NCBI RefSeq assembly: GCF_023276405.1
Contig: NZ_JALRMO010000001.1
Coordinates: forward strand, 2,542,001-2,606,000
DNA length: 64,000 nt
Source: Paenibacillus hamazuiensis
GTDB lineage: Bacteria; Bacillota; Bacilli; Paenibacillales; NBRC-103111
Direction of reading: 5' to 3'
The translations under genes were made by a program, and so were the position numbers. Every line of letters starts with the position of its first letter. Position 1 is the stretch's first letter. Shown piece after piece: positions 17,211 to 24,156 of this stretch. The notes beneath the pieces were generated by a model. The model saw nothing but the letters and a program-made list of their open reading frames with translations, did no database searches and had not been told where the DNA came from.

Positions 17211-17239
17211 TTGACATCGTACCGCTGCTCTAATATTAT
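17211..17239 (+). promoter_or_regulatory. Orphan sigma-A promoter-like sequence
   Basis: TTGACA, a 17-base spacer and TATTAT form a near-consensus promoter on the plus strand. No plus-strand gene follows for about 1.8 kb; the flanking sequence is an AT-rich 350-base gap (17054-17403) with no credible gene and then a minus-strand pseudogene. It may be a relic of a lost gene or a chance match. Confidence 0.35.
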
Positions 17240-17403
17240 TTAATCCACAATTATGGTAATTCCCCAATTAATTGAATTATCCTTCCCGTCGCTCGGTTAA
17301 TCGTTGCCCTTTAGCAGCTTTCGTTTCAAATTCATCTAATTTAATCAGGTTCAGTCATACTTCAAACAGTTCCTCTTAAAATCTATCTATATATGAAAAT
17401 ACA

Positions 17404-18701
17404 TCAGGGCAATCGGCTTTTCCCGGCAAACGCCCATGTCTTGTTCAATACTTTCCTCCGACTGGTGCAGCGCCCCGGCCAGTTCAACAAAGTGACACCG
17501 CGCTCTTCAAAGTTATGATATTGGTCAAACGCAGTACATGCAGGACTCAGCAGCACAGTGTCACCCGGTGCGGGCCAGCTTGTGCACCTGCGCCACTGCC
17601 TCGGCCAGGCCTTCGCAGCGGACAATAGGCGGGCAATTCGGCAATCTGCGCGCCGCTGCCTCGATTTGACTGGCCGCTTCTCCGATCAACAGCAGTACCT
17701 TGACACGATCAGGCAGTAGCCTAGCCATCTCGTCAAACGGTACTTTCTTATCTCGCCCGCCCAATTGAATTGTTGTAATAATGTACGCCGCCCACAGTTG
17801 CCACCCACTGGTTTCGGTGCTCCACTCCGACGAAGTTGCGTACCGTCTCCAGGATTGCCTCATCTGGCACGGTTCCCCGCACAGCGGTTATGGCAGCCAT
17901 AACGTTCTCTACGTTATACCAACCCGGCAAACGAATGTCACTGATGGGTAATAGACCGTCGATCACGCCATCACGGACAGTGTGCCCGCCGAAATACTGG
18001 GTCCGCCCCCACCCGCGCAGTGCGGCGGTCACCGGATTGTCGCCATTTAGGACGGCAAAGTCGTTTTCACTCTAAAATCCAGCAAGCGGCGCTTGGCGGC
18101 GGTATATTCGTCCATGTCGCGGTGCCAGTCAAGGTGATTGGGCGAAAGGTTGGTAATCACCGCCACATCGGGAGAGCGCGTCATATCCATCAGTTGGAAA
18201 CTAGACAGCTCGATCGCGCACACATCCAGTGGCGACATCTCCCACGCGCGCGAAGTGGCGTTCCAATGTTGCCGCCCAAATGAACCGTACGCCACCCGTC
18301 AGCCAGCATGTCTGCAATCAACGACGTGTTGGTGGTCTTACCGTCCGAACCGGTCACTCCGAAAATAGGACAAGGACATAGCGCAAAGAACTCCTCCAAC
18401 TCACCGGTCACGGCTGCCGCCAGCGTGGGCCGAGTCCAGCGCCGGATGGTCCGACGCATGCCCGGAGTGCGTAACCCACGTCGCCCCCAATGCGATCCAG
18501 ATAATTCTCCCCCAGTCGTAACTCAACGCGTAGATTGTCCCACTCCTCCGGGGCAGGGCCGGATTGCGGTCGCGTACGGATAACACGCGCCCCTGCCGAG
18601 CACAGCATGCGGATCAGCGGCGAATTGCTGACGCCGGCGCCGATAACGGTCACGTCCCGACCGGCCAGCGATCGGACATAGGTGTAAAAAGCAGGATTCA
18701 T
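17404..18701 (-). pseudogene. murD: murD-like pseudogene (UDP-N-acetylmuramoyl-alanine-D-glutamate ligase)
   Basis: Conserved MurD segments appear in order on the minus strand but in changing frames: VTVIGAGVSNSPLIRMLCSAGARV (GxGxS Rossmann start, described by residues G-A-G-S), [12 protein letters not shown] (ATP loop), [48 protein letters not shown], then FDQYHNFEERG near the C terminus. At least five frame changes separate them (near 18420, 18200, 18040, 17760 and 17600). Composition is GC-rich compared with its flanks. MurD makes a peptidoglycan precursor; a working copy must lie elsewhere. The sequence style recalls clostridial MurD, suggesting foreign origin (inference). Confidence 0.85.
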
Positions 18702-18838
18702 AGGCACCTCCGCTTGGAAAATGTCATTTAATCCAATACACCACATTTTGGAACTAACCTGCCCGTTAGCTCAATCAGCAGCTGACATATCCAATATTAC
18801 AGCAGCCGTCCTTATCCGGTAGCAGCGATCCATCGGGA

Positions 18839-18983
18839 GTGTCATTAAGTTCTTGTCATTCAAATTTGACAAGAACTTTATCCTATAAATTAAGAAAGCC
18901 GCGATTTACGCGGCAATATAACGAGGTGATGTTCTTGTCACCCGACAATTTCCATTGACATGACAACAAGAACTTAATGACAC
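18839..18983. repeat. 145-bp element with 18-bp terminal inverted repeats and internal hairpin
   Basis: GTGTCATTAAGTTCTTGT (18839-18856) is repeated exactly in inverted orientation at 18966-18983. Inside, AAGTTCTTGTCA (18847-18858) and TGACAAGAACTT (18867-18878) form a perfect 12-bp hairpin, and another GTTCTTGTCA lies at 18931-18940. There is no ORF. The structure is MITE-like or that of a REP-type palindrome cluster. Related hairpin sequence is at 60723-60761 and a single arm at 9053-9064. Confidence 0.75.
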
Positions 18984-19066
18984 AACGAGCTCGGCATATT
19001 TTTCCAAGTTGATTTCATGCGTATCATACGAACCGGCAGGACCAACAGGGCCGGGGCCTGGGGCCG

Positions 19067-19426
19067 CTATGCTTCGGAGCGGATCCGCAGAGCATGCCCG
19101 CAGCGGGCACAGTAGCGGGCGTGCGGCGGCGACTCCGTGCCGCAAGCAGCGCATACGAGCTGCCGCCTTTCACCGGCGGACGGCTCCGCCTCGGGCTCTC
19201 CGGGCCGCTGCGGGTTCAGCGCCGCTAAGGCGTGACGCTCCTCCTTCGCTCCGGAGCGGACGAGGGAGTACAGGAGCAGCAGGCCGGCTGCGCCGACCAC
19301 AATCATCGACGCGAAGCGCAAGAATCCCTGCGCTCCGTGATAGTCCCACAAAGCGTGCAGCACGACGGCCACGGCCAGCAAACCGGCCGCCAGCAGCAGA
19401 CCGATAGATTTTGGCAAAGGTTTCAT
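19067..19426 (-). CDS. Small membrane protein with C-terminal zinc ribbon
   Basis: 119 residues: two membrane helices (about 8-28 and 36-56), a charged linker, then a C-terminal zinc ribbon CAACGTESPPHARYCARCG with two CxxC pairs. Function unknown. It is the last gene of the minus-strand run that includes the NHLP precursors and GNAT gene, but no ribosome binding site is visible before its ATG and a possible terminator lies between it and the GNAT gene. It may be unrelated to the peptide system. Confidence 0.6.
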   Translation of the reverse strand: MKPLPKSIGLLLAAGLLAVAVVLHALWDYHGAQGFLRFASMIVVGAAGLLLLYSLVRSGAKEERHALAALNPQRPGEPEAEPSAGERRQLVCAACGTESPPHARYCARCGHALRIRSEA

Positions 19427-19431
19427 AATAT

Positions 19432-19500
19432 GAAAAAAAAGAAATGTTCATTCCCGTGGATAATGGCAGGAGAATCGTGGACAATCGGGGGGCATGAACA
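19432..19500 (-). terminator. Possible terminator after the GNAT gene
   Basis: On the minus strand TGTTCAT-GCCC pairs with GGGA-ATGAACA (19445-19451 with 19494-19500) across a long loop, followed by TTTCT8. The large loop makes this only moderately convincing. Confidence 0.45.
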
Positions 19501-19509
19501 AAGTTTGCT

Positions 19510-20391
19510 TCAAAGTTCAATGACCGCCGTTTTATACTCCGTTACGACAGGGCGCATTGGGGCTAGCAGCCTGTCAGCCACCTTCCTCATCCGCACATTG
19601 TTTTCCAATATTTGAATTACGAGATGCGAGGCATCCGTTTTGCTCACCCTTTGTGCCGATTGGGCAGCTAGCGCAAGCCCCAGTCCATGGTCGCGAAATT
19701 TCTCACGAATATACAACACCCTGTATAACAGCGTGTCCGCCAGCTCCCGGTCGATGATCGACCAACCTACGATCTCTTCGTCAAGTTTCAGCACCAAACT
19801 GCAGCTGCGCTCGATGATACCTTCTTTGTGAAGCGGCATGTAGTAAGCGTCGAAGCCCGCTTCCTGCAATTGATTCATTTCAGTCAATTCGTCCCGTTTC
19901 AGCTCACTCCATGGAATCACCCGGTAGCGGGCGGGCAGCTTGAACCGGTGGATCCATGGACTTTCCCGGCCGGTAAGGATGTCACAGCGGTAGAACCGGC
20001 TGTACACCGTGGGCGCTTTCCATCCTGATTTCAGAAGCAACGGCTCCAAGCCTTCAAATTTATTCAATGCGTAGTACTCCACACATGCTTGCTTCAAGTT
20101 TTTCCTCCTCAGACACGCCTTAAGCTCCTGCATAAGTGCGGAGGCGATGCCGAGCTTCCGGAATCGTTCGTCCACAAATACCGAGAGCACCCTTGCGGGT
20201 TCATCCAGCACAGGGGGATGGACAAGAAGCAGACCGGCGGGCCTGCCTAAGAAGCAAGCTCCAAGCGCGATCAAGTTTGCTTGCTCTTCCGTTTTCGGCT
20301 TTATCAGCAAGTCCCTATAGGTACGAAACGTAAAAGGTAGATATGGATCCGCCGTTTCCGGCGCGAGCGTAATGATTTCAAGCAAGGACAC
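19510..20391 (-). CDS. Tandem-GNAT N-acyltransferase in the NHLP peptide locus
   Basis: 293 residues with two GNAT folds. In the first, VFVDERFRKLGIASALMQEL carries the acyl-CoA pyrophosphate-binding motif (R-x-x-G-x-A). In the second, LYIREKFRDHGLGLALAAQS carries the corresponding R-x-x-G-x-G/A. Translation starts at GTG, with GGGAG six bases upstream. It is the first gene after the two NHLP-leader precursors, separated from them by a terminator that may allow read-through. It is the only enzyme in the locus able to modify the peptides. GNAT-type fatty acyltransferases that act on Lys or Orn of NHLP-leader precursors are known (selidamides). An unrelated acetyltransferase role remains possible. 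Confidence 0.85.
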   Translation of the reverse strand: MSLLEIITLAPETADPYLPFTFRTYRDLLIKPKTEEQANLIALGACFLGRPAGLLLVHPPVLDEPARVLSVFVDERFRKLGIASALMQELKACLRRKNLKQACVEYYALNKFEGLEPLLLKSGWKAPTVYSRFYRCDILTGRESPWIHRFKLPARYRVIPWSELKRDELTEMNQLQEAGFDAYYMPLHKEGIIERSCSLVLKLDEEIVGWSIIDRELADTLLYRVLYIREKFRDHGLGLALAAQSAQRVSKTDASHLVIQILENNVRMRKVADRLLAPMRPVVTEYKTAVIEL

Positions 20392-20410
20392 GACATTCTC
20401 CCTTTCCGAA

Positions 20411-20440
20411 TAAAAAGAAGCCGAGACGTAGATCTCGGCT
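20411..20440 (-). terminator. Terminator between precursor genes and GNAT gene
   Basis: On the minus strand AGCCGAGA pairs with TCTCGGCT (20419-20440) around a six-base loop, followed by TCTTTTTA. It would make the short precursor transcript abundant, with lower read-through into the GNAT gene. Confidence 0.85.
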
Positions 20441-20456
20441 CCGATTCATAAAAGTA

Positions 20457-20789
20457 TTATCTTTTCTTATCCGTATACCGTGGGAAACCCGGTTCATATT
20501 GGATAAATGACGCGAACGTCGTGCCGCCCGCTACATGCTCCAATTCAGCTTCGTCGAGCTCGCGCTCGGCAGCGGTTGAAGGCTTTGCGACCTTCGTCTG
20601 CGCCCGAAGCTCACCGTTCTCTTCCATCGAAAATACGATGTCCATGCCCTCGGGCAAGTCCATGCCGGTAAACTCCCGGATGGCCCGCTTTGGCTCGGCC
20701 AGCAGCAATGCCAGAAATTGTGCATCCTCCGCTGCCCTCTTACTTATTAATTCAAATTGCTCATCGGCTTTTTCGATCGTCCAACTCAT
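20457..20789 (-). CDS. NHLP-leader RiPP precursor peptide 1
   Basis: 110 residues. The leader (about 1-89) is of the nitrile-hydratase-alpha-like NHLP type: MSWTIEKADEQFELISKRAA, ALLLAEPKRAIREFTGMDLP and the acidic DEAELEHVAGG ending in the double-Gly processing site (Gly88-Gly89). The predicted core is 21 residues: TTFASFIQYEPGFPRY followed by TDKKR. There is no Cys, so lanthionine chemistry is excluded. The ATG at 20789 has AGGAGG seven bases upstream; the frame to 20795 lacks this. It is paralogous to the precursor just upstream. Export and cleavage would be by the adjacent C39-peptidase ABC transporter. Confidence 0.92.
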   Translation of the reverse strand: MSWTIEKADEQFELISKRAAEDAQFLALLLAEPKRAIREFTGMDLPEGMDIVFSMEENGELRAQTKVAKPSTAAERELDEAELEHVAGGTTFASFIQYEPGFPRYTDKKR

Positions 20790-20835
20790 GCACATACCTC
20801 CTCATCGGCCTTGATTTCATCATTTCATACAGAAC

Positions 20836-21165
20836 TTATTTCTTCTTCCTTCCTTCCGGATACGGTGGACCGTAAAGAATAAACGCCGAAAACGACGTGC
20901 CTCCTGCGACTTGCTCCAATTCCGCGTCATCGAGCTCGCGCTCCACATCGCCGGATGGGGAGTTGATCAGCGTCTTCGCCTGAATCTCTCCGTTCTCATC
21001 CTCCGATATAACAATCTCAATCCCCTCAGGCAAATCAAGCCCGGTCAGCTCCCGAACAGCCTGAGTCGGGTTCGCCAGCGCCAACGCCCGAAACTCGGCA
21101 TCCTCCGCGGCGCGCTGCTTAAATACCTCGAATTGCGCATTAGCTTTCTCAACAGTCCAACTCAT
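20836..21165 (-). CDS. NHLP-leader RiPP precursor peptide 2
   Basis: 109 residues, NHLP leader MSWTVEKANAQFEVFKQRAA through DDAELEQVAGG (Gly88-Gly89), then a 20-residue core TSFSAFILYGPPYPEGRKKK. The core shares the pattern T-[TS]-F-[AS]-[AS]-F-I-x-Y-x-P-x-[FY]-P with its paralogue and ends in basic residues. It lacks Cys and has few modifiable Ser/Thr. AGGAGG lies seven bases before the ATG. It is the first gene after an internal promoter with a palindromic activator-like site. It directly follows the export genes, whose last stop is 94 bp upstream. Confidence 0.93.
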   Translation of the reverse strand: MSWTVEKANAQFEVFKQRAAEDAEFRALALANPTQAVRELTGLDLPEGIEIVISEDENGEIQAKTLINSPSGDVERELDDAELEQVAGGTSFSAFILYGPPYPEGRKKK

Positions 21166-21201
21166 GTGTATGCCTCCTTATTAGATCAACCGCTATGACA
21201 C

Positions 21202-21245
21202 ATTATAGCTGCAAGTTAAGCTAAAATCGTACCCCATTCGGGGTA
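21202..21245 (-). promoter_or_regulatory. Precursor-gene promoter with TACCCC-N4-GGGGTA box
   Basis: On the minus strand TATAAT (21202-21207) lies 37 bases before the precursor ATG, with a poor -35. The perfect palindrome TACCCC-ATTC-GGGGTA (21230-21245, plus-strand reading) is centred 33 bp upstream of the -10 centre, i.e. about -42 from the expected start, which is where LuxR-type activators bind. The same box with the same spacing occurs at 30295-30310. Confidence 0.75.
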
Positions 21246-21258
21246 TCTTTTGACAAAA

Positions 21259-24156
21259 TCAGACAACCTGGCGCAAAGCGAGCCGGGCAAACAGCCCTTC
21301 CTGCCGCATGAGTTCCTCGTAGCTGCCCTGCTGCACGATCCGCCCCCTATCCATCACGACGATTCGGTCCGCGTGAACAATCGTACTGAGCCTATGGGCA
21401 ATGACGATTCTCGTACTGTTCATGCCGCGCAGCATCTCCGTTATTTTCTCTTGAGACTTTTGGTCCAGTGCACTGGTAGCTTCGTCGAGAAGCACGATCC
21501 GCGGGTTATGAACAATGGAACGGGCGATCAGAATCCGCTGTTTCTGCCCCCCGGATAAGCTTCCTGCGCCTTCCGAAAGGACGGTGTGCATCCCCATGGG
21601 AAGCTGGCCAATTTCCTCGGCCATCCCAACCAATTCCGCTGCGTTCCAGGCGTCCTCTACCGTATACTCGCTGTTTTGGCCGATAATATTTTGCGCGATA
21701 TCGCCGGCCCACAAGCGGCCGTTCTGCAGCACGACGCCGCATCGTCGCCGTACGGCCCGAAGGTCCAACCCGCTCAAATCCTTACCATCGAAATACACCG
21801 CACCCTGCTCCGGCTTTTCGAACCCGATGATCAGACGCAGCAGTGTGGATTTACCGCTGCCGGAAGCGCCGACAACAGCAACATATTCCCCAGGCTTGAT
21901 GTGCAGCGATACATTGTCGAGTATCGGCGGGCCGTTCACGTCATAACGAAATGTAACCTCGCTCAGCTCAATGGCCCCTTTCAAATCCCCAGGATCCTCC
22001 CGTTTCGCTTCCGTCTCCGGCTGTTCCTTCATGAGCGGCTTGACCCGCTCGTACAGCGGCTTCAGCTCAAACAGCGGAATCGACGAAGCACAGAAGGCGA
22101 TGACCGAACCGATCAAGGTCGCGTATGCGGCATGAAAGGCGGCGAAAGAGCCCGGATTCATCCGTATGTCCGTGGATGAAATCATCCAAAACAGCACAAG
22201 GCTCGATAAAAGCGGATATGCGCTGTTAACGACGATAAGCCGGTTGGCAGACTCGCGCAGCCGGTAACCATGGGCGCGCTGTGCGCTGAATGCTCTGCTC
22301 CACCGATTGAAAGCTCGCTGCTCGGCTGCGGCCACGCGCAGCTTGGGCAGATTGGCAAGCAACTGAACCAGCAATCCGCCTACCTTTCCTTCCTGCTCGG
22401 TTTTACGCTCGGTATGCTTCAGCAGCCGAATGCTAATCATAACGAAAAAAACCGTATAGACAGCCGTCAGCAGCACCGCCAGCCAAGCCAGTCTAGGCTG
22501 ATACCAGAACAGCAATCCGAATTGCAGCGTGGAAAAAAGCGCAATCGTCATCCCGGATATGAGCCAGCCGGATAGTAAATGAAAGATGGCGCTCACTCCC
22601 CCGATGCGGCTGGCCAAGTCCCCGGCATTGTATCGGCGAAAAAAACCTACGGGCATATTCAGCAGCCGATCCCAGGTCGCACTGTGAAGCGATGTTTCCC
22701 ACGTCCCTAACAACCGAAGCCAAGCCATGGATTGCGTAACCCGGAAACCGAATCCGGCAAAGGCTATGCACATCAGCAGCACCATGACCTGAAACAGCTG
22801 GCCGGGCTCTGCCGATGGGAGAATGCGGTCAATGATCATTCCGGTTGCAGCAGGTAAGATGAGGCCTATCAAACCGAGGCTTAACCCTGATGCCAACCCC
22901 CACGACATATCCTTCTTCGCTCTGGGTGTAAGCAGAAAACTTGCGATGTCTTTGGGCATCAAGGAACGATAAGGCAACGGGCGGTACAGCTCATAGGCGA
23001 ACGGACGCAATTGCAATGCAAGGCTCTCCGTGACGTTGACCGGCTTCTCCCCTGCCTCGCTCCTCATCTCATAGGAGTTCCCGGCGACCGGCAGCAGCGC
23101 CGCCGGCATGCCGTCCTCGCGGAAGGCGAGCAGCGGTCCGTTGTCTTCGCGCCACCACCCTGAGCGGAGCGCGACCTTACGAGTGCGAATGCCGGCCTCA
23201 CGGAACAAGTCCTCCGCACTGCGGCCCTTCTCCCACCGTTTCGGTATTATTAGCTCAATGCCAATGTATTCGCAAACCGAGCGAACGCAGAAGAGCAGCG
23301 GATCGCGATGATCCGTTTCATCTTCCATCGACCGGATGCCATTCTTATCGGCAACCGCCGAAAAACGGCTTACCGCTTCCTCCATGTTGAGTTCATCCTG
23401 CTTCAGCCGCTTCGCGATCCTGATCTTTTCTTCCTTCTCCTCGTTATGCAGTTGGTGAAGCAGTTTCCGTACCGTGAGCCGGTGAAAGAAATGCAGCGAT
23501 TCGGACAAGCCGTTTTGCATCAGCAGCGTTTGGGTATTCACGGTGTGCAGGCGATTGCCTTTGGGGGAATACGCCCATACGGAGCGCATGAGCGGCACGT
23601 ATACCCCTGGCGGCACCGAAGGCAAGCCGCTATCCTGCCACAAACCGGGTAGACCGTCTTGGGCGCTAACCCAGACCACCTGAGCTTCCGAGGTGAATAC
23701 CGCCGGCTCCCAGACGACAATATCGGACAGGGGCTCCACCTGCTGGGCTTTCACAGGCGCCGCTTCGGCTGCGGCAGCTGAGCTCAGGCGAAGAAGCCAT
23801 TCGTTCAGCAAATCCGCCGCCTGAAGCTGGTCGAGCCCCCCGTCATATCCCATAGCATCGGTAAGGTTCTCGAAACGGCGGCTCGCCAACACGGTATCCG
23901 GCATCACTTCGGCAATCCAGCCAAACTCGCCTTCCTCGGTCTGCGGAAGATCAAACCAAATTTGCCCCGACTCCACCGTCAGAACATACGATTTCGTGCC
24001 TGCTGCTTTGCCTTCGTCGATTTTGACCGTATAAAGGTCCACCGATCCTTGCTCGATGTAATGCATGAATAATGAAGAAGACTCCGGCAGCATAAACGAG
24101 GTCCTTAATCGGTAATGTCGCCGTTCTCCGGCGTCATTAATCCCGCCTGGGTTCAT
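21259..24156 (-). CDS. NHLM-type peptide export ABC transporter, ATP-binding/permease (ABC2)
   Basis: 965 residues: a long N-terminal cytoplasmic region (about 1-410) characteristic of the NHLM ABC2 subfamily, a six-helix ABC exporter core, then the ATPase with Walker A VGASGSGKSTLLRL, signature LSGGQKQRILIARS, Walker B IVLLDEATSALD and H-loop IAHRLS. It pairs with the C39-peptidase ABC1 next to it as a heterodimeric exporter of NHLP-leader peptides. Its ATG overlaps the ABC1 stop (ATGA). Only 14 bases separate its stop from the precursor promoter box, so transcription can run through. Confidence 0.93.
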   Translation of the reverse strand: MNPGGINDAGERRHYRLRTSFMLPESSSLFMHYIEQGSVDLYTVKIDEGKAAGTKSYVLTVESGQIWFDLPQTEEGEFGWIAEVMPDTVLASRRFENLTDAMGYDGGLDQLQAADLLNEWLLRLSSAAAAEAAPVKAQQVEPLSDIVVWEPAVFTSEAQVVWVSAQDGLPGLWQDSGLPSVPPGVYVPLMRSVWAYSPKGNRLHTVNTQTLLMQNGLSESLHFFHRLTVRKLLHQLHNEEKEEKIRIAKRLKQDELNMEEAVSRFSAVADKNGIRSMEDETDHRDPLLFCVRSVCEYIGIELIIPKRWEKGRSAEDLFREAGIRTRKVALRSGWWREDNGPLLAFREDGMPAALLPVAGNSYEMRSEAGEKPVNVTESLALQLRPFAYELYRPLPYRSLMPKDIASFLLTPRAKKDMSWGLASGLSLGLIGLILPAATGMIIDRILPSAEPGQLFQVMVLLMCIAFAGFGFRVTQSMAWLRLLGTWETSLHSATWDRLLNMPVGFFRRYNAGDLASRIGGVSAIFHLLSGWLISGMTIALFSTLQFGLLFWYQPRLAWLAVLLTAVYTVFFVMISIRLLKHTERKTEQEGKVGGLLVQLLANLPKLRVAAAEQRAFNRWSRAFSAQRAHGYRLRESANRLIVVNSAYPLLSSLVLFWMISSTDIRMNPGSFAAFHAAYATLIGSVIAFCASSIPLFELKPLYERVKPLMKEQPETEAKREDPGDLKGAIELSEVTFRYDVNGPPILDNVSLHIKPGEYVAVVGASGSGKSTLLRLIIGFEKPEQGAVYFDGKDLSGLDLRAVRRRCGVVLQNGRLWAGDIAQNIIGQNSEYTVEDAWNAAELVGMAEEIGQLPMGMHTVLSEGAGSLSGGQKQRILIARSIVHNPRIVLLDEATSALDQKSQEKITEMLRGMNSTRIVIAHRLSTIVHADRIVVMDRGRIVQQGSYEELMRQEGLFARLALRQVV

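Noticed and set aside
20457-21165. Lanthipeptide precursors
   Set aside because: The cores contain no Cys and no LanM-type gene is present.
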